From Mycolicibacterium arenosum (GTDB taxonomy: Bacteria; Actinomycetota; Actinomycetes; Mycobacteriales; Mycobacteriaceae): a DNA stretch of 64,000 nucleotides. How positions within the stretch are numbered: position 1 is the first letter of the stretch; every line of letters begins with the position of its first letter. Shown one piece after another: positions 1-13,060 of this stretch. Location of the stretch: assembly GCF_024320865.1 (NCBI RefSeq), contig NZ_JANDBD010000006.1:248001-312000 (forward strand), read 5' to 3'. The notes beneath the pieces were generated by a model. That model did not search any database. It saw nothing but the letters and a program-made list of their open reading frames with translations, and was not told the origin of the DNA. The translations under genes were made by a program, and so were the position numbers.

Positions 1-98
1 CCGAGCAGAGCGCTCCACGGCAGGCCGACGCCGAGGCTGTACGCGACGCCGAACGCCGCGACGGCGACGACGGCGTAGACCTTCCACACGCGCTGCAC
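1..98 (-). CDS. Membrane protein, N-terminal fragment
   Basis: A GTG codon at 96-98 on the minus strand opens a frame that runs off the left edge of the window. The visible 32 residues begin VQRVWKVYAVVAVAAFG and are hydrophobic after two basic residues, which fits a signal anchor or first membrane helix. An in-frame stop lies just upstream, so the start is fairly firm. The family cannot be named from so short a piece. It is divergent from the SRPBCC/ArsR pair and shares the upstream region with it. Confidence 0.5.
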   Translation of the reverse strand, partial: MQRVWKVYAVVAVAAFGVAYSLGVGLPWSALL

Positions 99-130
99 CC
101 TAGGTGGCCGCACCGACACAGCGCCGCATA

Positions 131-186
131 TGTGCAACTGTGGGGTTGCACAACGGCCACATGATGTGCAATTCTGTGGTTGCACT
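131..186. promoter_or_regulatory. Two dyad operators upstream of the SRPBCC-ArsR operon
   Basis: TGTGCAAC-N6-GTTGCACA at 131-152 is a perfect 8-bp inverted repeat. A second copy, TGTGCAAT-N6-GTTGCACT at 165-186, keeps the GTGCAA/TTGCAC core. The copies start 34 bp apart, about three helical turns, and end 31 bp before the start codon at 218. ArsR-family repressors commonly bind such dyads in their own promoters, so autoregulation by the downstream ArsR protein is the likely role. Confidence 0.75.
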
Positions 187-217
187 TAAAACCCACCGAA
201 GAACCTGGAGTACACCG

Positions 218-646
218 ATGGCAACCCTCGACATCACCCGCACGATCGACATCAAGGCCGCCCCGGAGAAGGTCTGGGCCGCCCTGACCGAGTCCGACCT
301 GATCTCCCAGTGGTTCGGCGACACCTGCGAACTCGACCCCACCCCCGGTGGCGCCGGCCGTTTCGGCTGGACCGCGCACGGGGCCGATTTCCGCGTCGTC
401 GTCGAACACGTCGATAAGCCGAAGACACTCGTCTACCGATGGGCCAGGGAGTCCGGCGTCGATCCGGTGCAGGGCAACTCCACACTGGTCCGCTTCGACC
501 TCACCGAGATCGACGGCGGCACCCGGCTGAACCTGGTCGAAACCGGCTTCGACGACCTGCCCGATCCCGAGTCCGCGCGCGCGGACAACACGGGTGGCTG
601 GACGGCCGAACTGGCCGAGCTGGTGGAGTTCGTGGAGCGCGCGTGA
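218..646 (+). CDS. SRPBCC (AHSA1-type) domain protein
   Basis: The product has 142 residues and is a START/Bet v1-like (SRPBCC) protein. It opens TLDITRTIDIKAAPEKVWAALTE and has the family's W-F-G region and C-terminal long helix (GGWTAELAELVEFVERA). The ATG at 218 follows GGAG at 207-210, which favours it over the upstream in-frame ATG at 104 that would run through the operators. It overlaps the ArsR gene by 4 bp (GTGA), so the two are translationally coupled. Many mycobacterial ArsR regulators are paired with an SRPBCC protein that probably binds a hydrophobic ligand. The ligand is unknown here. Confidence 0.85.
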   Translation: MATLDITRTIDIKAAPEKVWAALTESDLISQWFGDTCELDPTPGGAGRFGWTAHGADFRVVVEHVDKPKTLVYRWARESGVDPVQGNSTLVRFDLTEIDGGTRLNLVETGFDDLPDPESARADNTGGWTAELAELVEFVERA

Positions 647-975
647 CCGACGACGGGCCGCGCACGGACGTGCCTGCGGTGTGTTCGGTGCTGGCCGACG
701 AGACCCGCTGGCGCATCCTGTCCGAGCTGGGGCGCTCGGATCAGTCGGCGAGCGCCCTTGCAGCCCGCCTGCCGGTGAGCAGGCAGGCGATCGCCAAACA
801 CATCGCGGTGCTCGCCGAGGCCGGCCTGGTCGAATCCGTCCGGGCCGGCCGGGAGCTGCGGTACCGGGCGGTCGGGGCGCAGATGACCGCCCTCGCCGAC
901 GCGCTCGACGCCATCGGAAGGAGTTGGGACAGGCGGCTGGACGCGATCAAGAGGATCGCCGAGCAGCCCGACTGA
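643..975 (+). CDS. ArsR-family transcriptional regulator
   Basis: The product has 110 residues with a single winged helix-turn-helix. A short N-terminus leads to LADETRWRILSEL, the recognition region is LPVSRQAIAKHIAVLAEAGL, and the wing is VRAGRELRYRA. No Cys pair typical of metal-sensing ArsR proteins is present, so a metal sensor is unlikely. The GTG start lies in the GTGA overlap with the SRPBCC gene. It probably represses its own operon through the two dyads at 131-186. ArsR proteins paired with SRPBCC genes are a recognised mycobacterial arrangement; the inducer is unknown. Confidence 0.88.
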   Translation: MTDDGPRTDVPAVCSVLADETRWRILSELGRSDQSASALAARLPVSRQAIAKHIAVLAEAGLVESVRAGRELRYRAVGAQMTALADALDAIGRSWDRRLDAIKRIAEQPD

Positions 976-1118
976 CGTCACGAGACGAGGGCCGCGCCCG
1001 CGCCGCGGGCGGTAGGTTTGACCTCGCGTTCTTTGGGCACTCCTGCAGCGACTGCTCAGGAGGTAGGCACTTGCGCGCAAACGATCAGCGCTCCGAATCC
1101 AACCAGCGGAATGTCCGT

Positions 1119-1145
1119 GGTTAGCTGGGATTCCACCGAGGGTAT
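1119..1145 (+). promoter_or_regulatory. SigF-type promoter of rsbW-sigF
   Basis: GGTTA at 1119-1123 and GGGTAT at 1140-1145 are separated by 16 bp. This is close to the mycobacterial SigF consensus GGTTT-N15-17-GGGTAT. The -10-like box lies 28 bp before the rsbW start. SigF is known to transcribe its own operon in mycobacteria, so autoregulation is expected. A weaker GGTTT-N15-GGGCAC match occurs upstream at 1015-1040. Confidence 0.7.
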
Positions 1146-1173
1146 GGTCGCCTCGAGATCAACAGGAGGGCGC

Positions 1174-1566
1174 GTGGACAACGCAGTCGAGTTCCGAGTC
1201 GCGGCGAAGCTGGAGAACCTGGCCGTGCTGCGCACGCTCGTCGCGGCCGTGGCGACCTTCGAGGACCTCGACATGGACACCGTCGCCGATCTCCGGCTCG
1301 CTGTCGACGAGGCGTGCACGCGGCTCATCAGGTCGGCGGTTGCGGACGCGACGCTCGTCGTCACCGTGCGTTCGACCGAGAACGACGTCAGGATCGACGC
1401 CGCGACAGCGTGTACGACGTCGGACATCATGGCGCCCGGTAGCTTCAGCTGGCACGTGCTGAGTTCGCTCACCGACGAGGTCAACACGTTCCACGACGGC
1501 GCGCAGTCCGACGGTGGTGTATTCGGTATCTCGATGACGACGAGGCGAGTGAGCTCGCTGCGGTGA
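1174..1566 (+). CDS. rsbW: Anti-sigma factor RsbW (UsfX), serine kinase-fold
   Basis: The product has 130 residues and is a GHKL ATPase-fold anti-sigma factor that sequesters SigF. The N-box region is DLRLAVDEACTRLI. It opens VEFRVAAKLENLAVLRTLVAAVATFE, as in the mycobacterial UsfX family. The GTG at 1174 is preceded by AGGAGG at 1164-1169, which rejects longer upstream starts that would overrun the promoter. The GTGA overlap with sigF gives translational coupling and balanced stoichiometry. In M. tuberculosis this protein is Rv3287c, regulated by STAS antagonists RsfA and RsfB. A STAS gene lies just beyond sigF here. Confidence 0.93.
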   Translation: MDNAVEFRVAAKLENLAVLRTLVAAVATFEDLDMDTVADLRLAVDEACTRLIRSAVADATLVVTVRSTENDVRIDAATACTTSDIMAPGSFSWHVLSSLTDEVNTFHDGAQSDGGVFGISMTTRRVSSLR

Positions 1567-2354
1567 GTCCGGCATCCTCGAAGGGTTCATCGGCGCGATC
1601 GAACTCCGAATACGCCGATGTCGTGGACAAGTTCCGGAAACTCAAGGAGCTGCCCGAGGGTTCGGCCGAGTTCCAGCGTCACCGCGACGCGATCGTCGAG
1701 AGGTGTCTGCCGCTCGCCGACCACATCGCACGCCGTTTCGACGGTCGCGGCGAGCCCCGCGACGACCTGGTCCAGGTGGCACGCGTCGGGTTGGTGAACG
1801 CCGTCATCCGGTTCGACGTCGACGCGGGCTCGGACTTCGTGTCGTTCGCGGTGCCGACCATCATGGGCGAGGTCCGCAGGCACTTCCGCGACAACAGCTG
1901 GTCGGTGAAGGTCCCCCGGCGGCTCAAGGAACTGCACCTGCGGCTCGGCGCGGCGACTGCCGAACTGTCGCAGCGGCTGGGCCGCGCGCCGACACCGTCC
2001 GAGCTCGCCGAGGAACTCGAGATCGACCGCGACGAGATCGTGGAGGGTCTCGTCGCGGGCAGCTCGTACAACACGCTGTCGATCGACGGCGGAAGCAGCA
2101 GCGGCACCGAGGAAGCGCCCGCGATCGCCGACACGCTCGGCGACGTCGACCTCAATCTCGACCGCATCGAGAATCGGGAGGCGTTGCGGCCGCTGCTGGC
2201 CAGCCTGCCCGAACGGGAGCGCACCGTCCTGTTGCTGCGCTTCTTCGAGTCCATGACGCAGACCCAGATCGCCGAGCGGGTCGGAATCTCGCAGATGCAC
2301 GTGTCGCGACTACTCGCAAAATCCCTTGCGCGCCTGCGTGATCAGCTGGAGTGA
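1563..2354 (+). CDS. sigF: RNA polymerase sigma factor SigF
   Basis: The product has 263 residues, close to the 261 of M. tuberculosis SigF (Rv3286c). Region 2 carries ADHIARRFDGRGEPRDDLVQVARVGLVNA and FVSFAVPTIMGEVRRHFRD. Region 3 follows KVPRRLKELHLRL, and region 4 ends ERTVLLLRFFESMTQTQIAERVGISQMHVSRL. It is a group 3 stress and stationary-phase sigma factor; in mycobacteria its regulon covers envelope, pigment and oxidative-stress genes. The GTG start is inside the rsbW stop (GTGA). It converges on the STAS gene with a 7-bp gap, so the two transcripts probably share a termination zone. Confidence 0.96.
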   Translation: MSPASSKGSSARSNSEYADVVDKFRKLKELPEGSAEFQRHRDAIVERCLPLADHIARRFDGRGEPRDDLVQVARVGLVNAVIRFDVDAGSDFVSFAVPTIMGEVRRHFRDNSWSVKVPRRLKELHLRLGAATAELSQRLGRAPTPSELAEELEIDRDEIVEGLVAGSSYNTLSIDGGSSSGTEEAPAIADTLGDVDLNLDRIENREALRPLLASLPERERTVLLLRFFESMTQTQIAERVGISQMHVSRLLAKSLARLRDQLE

Positions 2355-2361
2355 CGGACGG

Positions 2362-2718
2362 TCACATCGACGCGAACGCCGCGTCCACGGTCGCCTTCAG
2401 CGGAACGATCGCGTCGGTGTCGCAGATCCGCATGACGCGGTCCACGTTCCTGCTCGGGACGACCGCCCACGGCGTATCCCCGGCGGTGTAGCGGTCGCCG
2501 AGTGCGTGTAGCGCGGAGACGCCCGCCGTGCCGAAGAACTTCACACCGCTGAGATCGATCACCACGCGCGAGCGGTCCTCGGCGGCGAGGACGGCGGTGT
2601 CGAGGAAGTCGGAGACGTTCGTCATGTCGAGTTCGCCGTCGACGGACAGAATCACGTCGGACGGAGCGTTGAGACGGGTGGTGAAGGTCGCCGACCCGTT
2701 GGTAATGGTGGTGAGCAC
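2362..2718 (-). CDS. STAS-domain anti-sigma factor antagonist
   Basis: The product has 118 residues and is a single STAS domain. The core DLSGVKFFGTAGVSAL corresponds to the family's DLSxVxFxDSSGL, with Thr at the phospho-acceptor position. The start chosen is the GTG at 2718, preceded by GGAG six bases upstream; an upstream GTG at 2760 would add 14 residues. STAS antagonists bind RsbW-type kinases and free the sigma factor. Its place directly beside rsbW-sigF suggests SigF as the target, but that is inference. The M. tuberculosis antagonists RsfA and RsfB are encoded away from sigF. Confidence 0.85.
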   Translation of the reverse strand: MLTTITNGSATFTTRLNAPSDVILSVDGELDMTNVSDFLDTAVLAAEDRSRVVIDLSGVKFFGTAGVSALHALGDRYTAGDTPWAVVPSRNVDRVMRICDTDAIVPLKATVDAAFASM

Positions 2719-2897
2719 TGTGACTCCATCAGTCGAATGACATTCTGACGATGGGTTCACGTCAAAAGTTGAAGGGCCCTGCGCCTCAAAGCCGTGATGA
2801 CGCTTCCAATGGCTGCTAACTCAACCTGCTGACGAGCCTACGCCTGATGGGGGGGCGACCACAATCGCGCTGGTGACTCGCCGCGGTGCACACTGAC

Positions 2898-3434
2898 ATG
2901 ATGTCGATTGCCGGGGTGCTGCTCGCCGGTGGCGCGGGCACACGGTACGGGATGCCGAAAGTGCTTGCTGCGGATGGGGTTTGGCTGCGGTCGGCGGTGA
3001 CCGCACTGGCCGACGGCGGCTGCGATGACGTGGTCGTGGTGCTCGGGGCCGCGATCGTCGACGTCCCCGCCCCGGCCCGTGCCGTGATCGCCGACGACTG
3101 GGCGTCCGGGATGGGCGCGTCGCTGCGTACCGGCCTGGCGGCGGTCGCCGCCGCCGACTCCGCGGTGATCCACCTGGTCGACACGCCCGACGTCACGGCC
3201 GAGGTGATTCGCCGCATGCTGGCCGCCGAGGCCGACCTCGCGCGGGCCACCTACGGCGGCAGACCGGGTCACCCCGTGGTGATCGGGCGCACGCACTGGC
3301 CGGAACTGGTCGCCACGCTGCGCGGTGACCGGGGTGCACGGGCCTTCCTGGCCGGCCGGACCGATCTGGTGCTGGTCGAGTGCGGGGACCTGGCTACCGG
3401 TGTCGACGTCGACGTCGATCCCGATCGAGGTTAG
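2898..3434 (+). CDS. MobA-like nucleotidyltransferase
   Basis: The product has 178 residues with the GT-A nucleotidyltransferase signature [13 protein letters not shown] near the N-terminus, equivalent to LAAGxGxRxGxxK. VDTPDVT matches the acidic metal-binding motif, and [11 protein letters not shown] is typical of the MocA/MobA group. Members transfer CMP or GMP in molybdenum cofactor maturation, or act in F420 or sugar-nucleotide chemistry. No molybdoenzyme gene is visible nearby, so the substrate is open. No strong ribosome-binding site marks the start; GTG 2886 and ATG 2901 are alternatives. It meets mdh with a 4-bp convergent overlap. Confidence 0.75.
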   Translation: MMSIAGVLLAGGAGTRYGMPKVLAADGVWLRSAVTALADGGCDDVVVVLGAAIVDVPAPARAVIADDWASGMGASLRTGLAAVAAADSAVIHLVDTPDVTAEVIRRMLAAEADLARATYGGRPGHPVVIGRTHWPELVATLRGDRGARAFLAGRTDLVLVECGDLATGVDVDVDPDRG

Positions 3435-4420
3435 AGCAGCCCGAGTTTCTCGACGGCCGCTCGCTCCTCGGCGAGTTCGGCGATCGACGCGTCGATGCGG
3501 GCGCGGGAGAACGCGTTGATCTCGAGTCCCTCCACGATCTGCCAGGCGCCGTCGACTGCGCGTACGGGCAGCGAGGCCACCACGCCCTCCGGGATGCCGT
3601 ACACCCCCGGCGAGGGGAGCGCCACCGACGTCCAGTCGTCGACGTCGGTGCCGTCGACCCAGTCCCGGACGTGGTCGATGGCGGCGTTGGCCGCCGAGGC
3701 CGCCGACGATGTGCCGCGCGCCTCGATGATCGCGGTGCCGCGCTTGGCCACGGTCGGAATGAAATCCGTTGTCAGCCAATCGGTGTCGGCGGCGAACTCC
3801 GCGCCGGGGCGGCCTGCGACATCGGCCTGGAAGACATCGGGGTACATCGTGGGGGAGTGGTTGCCCCACACCGTCACCTTGGACACCTCGGCGACGTGCA
3901 CACCCGCGTGGGCGGCCAGGGCCGCGACGGCCCGATTGTGATCGAGCCGCGTCAGCGCGGTGAACCGCTCGGCGGGGATGTCGGGTGCGTGTGCCGACGC
4001 CACCAGGGCGTTGGTGTTCGCCGGGTTGCCGACGACCGCGATACGCACGTCGGATGACGCGCCGGCGTTGAGTGCCCGTCCCGCGTCGGCGAAGATGGCG
4101 GCGTTGGCGGCCAGCAGGTCGGCGCGCTCCATGCCCTTACTGCGGGGTTTGGCGCCGATCAGCAGTGCCACATCCACGCCGTCGAACGCCCGTACCGGAT
4201 CGTCGTGGATCTCGATGCCCGCGAGGAGTTCGAAGGCGCTGTCGACGAGTTCCATCACGACGCCCTCGGCGGCGCGCACGGCCGACGGCAACTCGAGCAG
4301 CCGCAGCGTCACCGGCACTCCGCGACCGAGCAGTGCGCCCGCCCCGATGCGGAAGAGCGCGGCGTAGCCGATCTGGCCGGCGGCGCCGGTGACGGTGACG
4401 ACCCTCGGGCGGGCGCTCAC
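3431..4420 (-). CDS. mdh: Malate dehydrogenase
   Basis: The product has 329 residues, the length of M. tuberculosis Mdh (Rv1240). It converts malate and oxaloacetate with NAD in the TCA cycle, in the cytoplasm. The Rossmann motif is [23 protein letters not shown] is the mobile-loop region with the substrate-binding arginines, and TRLDHNRA plus [14 protein letters not shown] carries the catalytic Asp/His pair. The GTG start overlaps the stop of the upstream small gene (GTGA), so the two are cotranscribed. In M. tuberculosis mdh is elsewhere, so its presence here is a rearrangement relative to that genome. Confidence 0.96.
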   Translation of the reverse strand: MSARPRVVTVTGAAGQIGYAALFRIGAGALLGRGVPVTLRLLELPSAVRAAEGVVMELVDSAFELLAGIEIHDDPVRAFDGVDVALLIGAKPRSKGMERADLLAANAAIFADAGRALNAGASSDVRIAVVGNPANTNALVASAHAPDIPAERFTALTRLDHNRAVAALAAHAGVHVAEVSKVTVWGNHSPTMYPDVFQADVAGRPGAEFAADTDWLTTDFIPTVAKRGTAIIEARGTSSAASAANAAIDHVRDWVDGTDVDDWTSVALPSPGVYGIPEGVVASLPVRAVDGAWQIVEGLEINAFSRARIDASIAELAEERAAVEKLGLL

Positions 4421-4749
4421 GTGTGCACCACGATGCCCAGAACGGCCGACGCCCAACGCCGGACGGTGTCCTCGGAGATCGCGGCGGCATCCTCGAATCC
4501 GGGTCGCGCGCGGCTGGCCATGAACTTCGCGGCCGGGTCGAGCGTCACCTCGGCGAGCAGTTCACCGGTGGTCGGCTCGCACACCGCCCAGGTGTAGCGG
4601 GTGTCATCGGCCCAACCGTCCTCGGCGTCGTCGATGTACTCGCCATCGGTCTCCCCGAGGTCGGCGAGCGCGGGGCGGTCATCCATTCGGTCGTCACAGC
4701 GCAGCGCGCGCAGGTACCACTGACCGTTGTTGATCTCCACGGGTTCCAC
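4417..4749 (-). CDS. Conserved hypothetical protein, GNAT-like fragment
   Basis: The product has 110 residues. The opening [17 protein letters not shown] and the strand [20 protein letters not shown] resemble the N-terminal half of GNAT acetyltransferases, but the acetyl-CoA loop (R/QxxGxG/A) is absent. It may be a truncated or non-catalytic GNAT relative. It lies directly upstream of mdh with a GTGA overlap, so it is in the same operon. A GTG three codons downstream is an equally possible start. Function is not known. Confidence 0.6.
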   Translation of the reverse strand: MEPVEINNGQWYLRALRCDDRMDDRPALADLGETDGEYIDDAEDGWADDTRYTWAVCEPTTGELLAEVTLDPAAKFMASRARPGFEDAAAISEDTVRRWASAVLGIVVHT

Positions 4750-5052
4750 GCGAACAGCGTGTCACGAGCAGGCGTGGGCAACCCAGACGGCAAAGGAGCG
4801 ACGTCTGGTGATGTTGCCGTTCAGGGTTACGTGTGCGAAACACCTGGCTAATGCCGAACCGCATCGCGGGCAATGTTGGCTGCACCCCTTTCGGGCAAGA
4901 AAAGACCAAGAGAATGAAACGGTCGGCATATCGGGGCAAATGCTGGAAGGAATTGCAACTCAGATAAAGCAAAACAATAACGGCTGTTTGCGAGTACGTT
5001 CCGAGCCATATCCGATTGAATTTCTTGGCGACCAGCAACCGGGAGTGCACTC
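4750..5052. other. Intergenic region with likely divergent promoters
   Basis: This 303-bp stretch separates the mdh operon from the GH16 gene. No convincing gene is visible. From about 4840 the sequence becomes clearly more AT-rich than its surroundings. A weak SigA-like pair, TTGCAA at 4953-4958 and AATAAC at 4976-4981 (17-bp spacer), faces the GH16 gene. GGGAG at 5041-5045 is the ribosome-binding site of that gene. Confidence 0.4.
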
Positions 5053-9590
<4,538 letters not shown>

Positions 9591-9687
9591 TTAAGAATGT
9601 ATCCCGCGAAGTTTAAGGGGCGCACTTTCCGCGTCGGCGAGCCGGTCCGGTTACTCGCGGGTAAGTCCGGGCGGCCCCGAAACGCCC

Positions 9688-10110
9688 CTAACGAAGGCGG
9701 CGCTTGATGCGGGTCAACATCGCCGACATCCCGCGCAAGCGCAGTGGGCTGATGAGGGCCGCGAGGCCCAGATCGGCGTAGAAGTCGTCGGGCACCGCGA
9801 GGATCTCGTCGGCGGAGTGGTCGTCGAGACCCGCCGCCAGAATCGCGGCGAAGCCCCGCGTCGTCGGCGCCTCTGCCGGCGCACTGAAGTGCAGCCGGAC
9901 GTGCTCGCGGTCGGTGTCATCGACGTGGAGGAACAGCGGCGACTGGCACTCCGGCACCGGCTCCATCGCCGCCTCGTCGAGATCGCTTGGCAGCGGCGGC
10001 AATTCGCTTGCGAACTCCAACAGCAGCTGCAGCTTGTCCTGGCCCTGCATCTCGGCGAACTCGGAGACGACCTCGGCTAGTGCCGCCGGCATGCCGGACG
10101 GCGCCGTCAC
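9688..10110 (-). CDS. SufE-like sulfur acceptor protein
   Basis: The product has 140 residues and is a SufE-family protein. It has the catalytic Cys55 in [13 protein letters not shown], the family's ECxS context. The C-terminal helices ([26 protein letters not shown]) match the SufE fold. SufE proteins accept persulfide from cysteine desulfurases and pass it to Fe-S or other sulfur-transfer pathways. The gene overlaps sseA by 4 bp (ATGA), coupling it with a rhodanese, as in M. tuberculosis Rv3284-Rv3283. A role in sulfur relay is supported; the exact partner is not. Confidence 0.92.
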   Translation of the reverse strand: MTAPSGMPAALAEVVSEFAEMQGQDKLQLLLEFASELPPLPSDLDEAAMEPVPECQSPLFLHVDDTDREHVRLHFSAPAEAPTTRGFAAILAAGLDDHSADEILAVPDDFYADLGLAALISPLRLRGMSAMLTRIKRRLR

Positions 10111-11000
10111 GGCGCTTCGCCGGGCTCTTCCCCGGCGGCCACGGGAACCCGGACCGCGTTACCCCACTCGGTCCACGACCCGTCGTAGTTGCGCACACCC
10201 TCCCTGCCCAGCAGATGCGTCAGCACGAACCAGGTGTGGCTCGAGCGCTCACCGATGCGGCAGTACACGATGGTCTTCGGGTCGTCGCTTGCGTCGAGGA
10301 AGCCGTACAGCTCGTCGAGTTCCGCACGGCTGCGGAACTGACCGTTGTCCTTGGCGGCCTTGCCCCATGGGATCGAGCGAGCCGTGGGAATGTGTCCACC
10401 GCGCAACGCGCCCTCTTCGGGGTAGTCCGGCATGTGGGTGCGCTCACCCGTGTACTCCTGAGGCGACCGCACGTCGATCAACGGCTGGGTGCCGAGAACC
10501 GCGAGCACGTCGTCCTTGAACGCGCGAATGGGTGCGTCGTTGCGCTCCACGACCGGATAGCCGGTGGTCTGCTTCGACGGCACGTCCAGGTTGGTGTCCC
10601 TGCCGTCGTTGACCCACAGTTGACGTCCGCCGTCGAGCAGTCGGACGTCGGGGTGGCCGAACAGGGTGAACACCCACAGCGCGTACGCGGCCCACCAGTT
10701 GCTCTTGTCGCCGTAGATCACGACGGTGTCGTCACGCGAGATGCCCTTGCGGTCCATCAGCGCGGCGAACTGCGCGCCGTCGATGTAGTCGCGGACATGG
10801 GGGTCGTTGAGGTCGGTGTGCCAGTCGATCTTGACGGCTCCGGGGATGTGACCAGTGTCGTACAGCAGGACGTCCTCGTCGGACTCGACGATGGCGAGCC
10901 CCGGTCGGCCCAGATTGCCCGCCAGCCAGTCGGACGTGACCAGCCGTTCGGGGTGGGCGTAGGCGGCAAGGGACGGGTGCGGGTCTGCGGGAAGCGACAC
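10107..11000 (-). CDS. sseA: Thiosulfate sulfurtransferase SseA (two-domain rhodanese)
   Basis: The product has 297 residues, equal to M. tuberculosis SseA (Rv3283). Two rhodanese domains are visible: an inactive N-terminal one ([15 protein letters not shown], then [21 protein letters not shown]) and a catalytic C-terminal one. The C-terminal active-site loop is [17 protein letters not shown], with the persulfide-forming Cys. It transfers sulfane sulfur, and the 4-bp overlap with the SufE-like gene points to a joint sulfur relay. It is upstream in a two-gene operon whose promoter would lie in the 42-bp gap before it and fcl. Confidence 0.95.
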   Translation of the reverse strand: MSLPADPHPSLAAYAHPERLVTSDWLAGNLGRPGLAIVESDEDVLLYDTGHIPGAVKIDWHTDLNDPHVRDYIDGAQFAALMDRKGISRDDTVVIYGDKSNWWAAYALWVFTLFGHPDVRLLDGGRQLWVNDGRDTNLDVPSKQTTGYPVVERNDAPIRAFKDDVLAVLGTQPLIDVRSPQEYTGERTHMPDYPEEGALRGGHIPTARSIPWGKAAKDNGQFRSRAELDELYGFLDASDDPKTIVYCRIGERSSHTWFVLTHLLGREGVRNYDGSWTEWGNAVRVPVAAGEEPGEAP

Positions 11001-11042
11001 ATCGTGCAGCCTACTGGCTGTGCGCGGTCGCGTGCGGATGGA

Positions 11043-12014
11043 TCAGGTCCGCAGCGAGGCCTGGTTGCTGCGATACCACGACACCGTGTCGACGATGCCC
11101 TGGATGAGCGAGACGCTCGGCTCCCAGCCACTGTCGCGCAGTGTGCCGATGTCCAGCAGCTTGCGCGGAGTGCCATCGGGCTTCGTTGTGTCCCAACGGG
11201 TTTCGCCGGTGTAGCCGATTGCGGTCGCCACCACGTCGGCGATGTCGGCGATGGTGTGGTCGACACCGGTGCCCACGTTGACCTGTCGCGGGCCGTCGAA
11301 GTGCTCGAGCAGGTGCAGGCAGGCGTCGGCGAGATCGTCGACGTGGAGAAGTTCACGAAGCGGCTTGCCGCTGCCCCAGTTCGTCACGACGGGGTCGCCG
11401 GCGGACTGGGCCTCGTCGTACCGACGGATCAAGGCGGGCAGCACGTGGCTGGAGGTGGGGGAGAAGTTGTCGCCGGGACCGTAGAGGTTGGTGGGCATGG
11501 CCGAGATCCACGGCAGGCCGTACTGCCGCCGCACCGCCTGTACCTGCAGGATGCCCGCGATCTTCGCGATCGCGTAGGCGTCGTTGGTGGGTTCCAGGGC
11601 GCCGGTGAGCAGGGCGTCCTCGGTGATCGGCTGAGAGGCGAACTTGGGGTAGATGCACGACGAGCCGAGGAACAACAGCCTGCGGACGCCGGTGTGCAGC
11701 GCAGCGTCGAGCACGTTGACCTGGATCTGCAGGTTCTCCGAGATGAAGTCCACGGGACGAGTGCTGTTGGCCAGGATGCCGCCGACCCGAGCGGCCGCCA
11801 GCACCACCACTTGGGGACGGTGCGTGCCGAAGAACTCGAACACCGCGGGGCGGTCGGTGAGGTCGAGCTCGCTGCGCGGACGCACCAGCAGTTGGTCGAA
11901 TCCCTCGGCGATCAGCCTGCGGTGAATTGCGGAACCGACCATGCCCCGGTGCCCCGCGACGAACACCGGCGCGGTGCGGTCGAGGGGGCCCGGCGTGAAA
12001 TCCACTGTCTCCAT
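11043..12014 (-). CDS. fcl: GDP-L-fucose synthase-like epimerase/reductase
   Basis: The product has 323 residues and is an extended SDR. The NADP loop is AGHRGMVGSA, and the family's LGSSCIYPKFA and YAIAKIAG (catalytic Tyr/Lys) are present. PTNLYGPGDNF is typical of Fcl/WcaG. It converts the GDP-4-keto-6-deoxymannose made by Gmd to GDP-L-fucose or a related sugar. It strongly resembles M. tuberculosis EpiA (Rv1512), partner of GmdA (Rv1511). ATG 12014 follows GGAG inside the end of gmd; GTG 12029 is an alternative overlapping gmd by 10 bp. The pair is inserted between sseA and maf, which are adjacent in M. tuberculosis. Confidence 0.93.
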   Translation of the reverse strand: METVDFTPGPLDRTAPVFVAGHRGMVGSAIHRRLIAEGFDQLLVRPRSELDLTDRPAVFEFFGTHRPQVVVLAAARVGGILANSTRPVDFISENLQIQVNVLDAALHTGVRRLLFLGSSCIYPKFASQPITEDALLTGALEPTNDAYAIAKIAGILQVQAVRRQYGLPWISAMPTNLYGPGDNFSPTSSHVLPALIRRYDEAQSAGDPVVTNWGSGKPLRELLHVDDLADACLHLLEHFDGPRQVNVGTGVDHTIADIADVVATAIGYTGETRWDTTKPDGTPRKLLDIGTLRDSGWEPSVSLIQGIVDTVSWYRSNQASLRT

Positions 12015-12019
12015 CGACG

Positions 12020-13042
12020 TCAACTCCACGCCTCGACGAGCGGCGTGTCAATCCAGGGCTTGCCCTGGCATTCGAGTGCGGCGATGTCGGCCTCGACCAT
12101 GATGCGAGCCAACTCGGGCGTCTGGACACGGGCGCGCCAGCCCAACTTCGCCTCCGCCTTCGACGCATCGCCGACCAGCGCGTCGACCTCGGTGGGGCGC
12201 AGGTAGCGGTCGTCGAAGCGGACGTGCTCCCGCCAATCCAGGCCGGCGTGGGTGAACGCCGCCTCCAGGAAGTCGCGCACCGTGAAGTTGCCGCCCGTGG
12301 CCAGGACGAAGTCGTCCGGCTCGTCGGCCTGCAGCATGCGCCACATGCCCTCGACGTACTCCGGGGCGTAACCCCAATCGCGGACCGCGTCCAGGTTTCC
12401 GAGGTACACGTGCTGCTCGATGCCCGCCTTGATGCGCGCGGCCGCCCTTGTGATCTTGCGCGTCACGAAAGTCTCACCGCGGCGCGGGGATTCGTGGTTG
12501 AACAGGATGCCGTTGCAGGCGAACATGTCGTACGCCTCGCGGTAGTTCTTGGTGATCCAGTACGAGTAGACCTTCGCGGCGCCGTAGGGGGAGCGGGGGT
12601 AGAACGGGGTGTTCTCGTCCTGCGGCGGCGGCGATGCGCCGAACATCTCGGAACTCGACGCCTGGTAGAAGCGGCAGTCGACGTTGGCGATGCGCAGCGC
12701 CTCGAGGAGCCGGACCGTACCCGAACCGGTGGTGTCCGCAGTGTGCTCGGGTTCGTCGAAGCTCACCCGCACATGCGACTGGGCGGCGAGGTTGTAGACC
12801 TCGTCCGGATTGATGCGCGCCAGTAGGGTGACGAGCCGGGCACCGTCGGAGAGGTCGCCGTAGTGCAGGAAGAACCGCGCGCCGGGCTCGTGCGGGTCGA
12901 TGTACAGGTGGTCGATCCGATGGGTGTTGAACGTCGACGAGCGGCGGATCAGGCCGTGGACCTCGTAGCCCTTGGCCAGGAGCAGTTCGGCCAGGTACGA
13001 CCCGTCCTGCCCGGTGATCCCGGTAATCAGCGCTCTCTTCAT
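12020..13042 (-). CDS. gmd: GDP-mannose 4,6-dehydratase
   Basis: The product has 340 residues with the extended SDR motif [14 protein letters not shown]. It also has the GMD-specific [15 protein letters not shown] and the catalytic [29 protein letters not shown] is diagnostic of the family. It makes GDP-4-keto-6-deoxy-D-mannose from GDP-mannose, which ManA, PmmA and ManB at the right of this window supply. It is the first gene of a gmd-fcl operon, with a promoter expected in the 230-bp region above it that contains the repeats at 13061-13107. The best-known mycobacterial use is fucose in glycopeptidolipids; here the exopolysaccharide island is a more likely consumer (inference). Confidence 0.96.
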   Translation of the reverse strand: MKRALITGITGQDGSYLAELLLAKGYEVHGLIRRSSTFNTHRIDHLYIDPHEPGARFFLHYGDLSDGARLVTLLARINPDEVYNLAAQSHVRVSFDEPEHTADTTGSGTVRLLEALRIANVDCRFYQASSSEMFGASPPPQDENTPFYPRSPYGAAKVYSYWITKNYREAYDMFACNGILFNHESPRRGETFVTRKITRAAARIKAGIEQHVYLGNLDAVRDWGYAPEYVEGMWRMLQADEPDDFVLATGGNFTVRDFLEAAFTHAGLDWREHVRFDDRYLRPTEVDALVGDASKAEAKLGWRARVQTPELARIMVEADIAALECQGKPWIDTPLVEAWS

Positions 13043-13060
13043 CGATAACCTCGTTCTGCG

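Noticed and set aside
1015..1040. GGTTT-N15-GGGCAC as the main rsbW promoter
   Set aside because: The -10-like box deviates from GGGTAT, and a better match lies nearer the start at 1119-1145.
9987..12206. A plus-strand frame of 739 codons across sseA and fcl
   Set aside because: It covers two minus-strand genes with strong motifs and has no recognisable domains.
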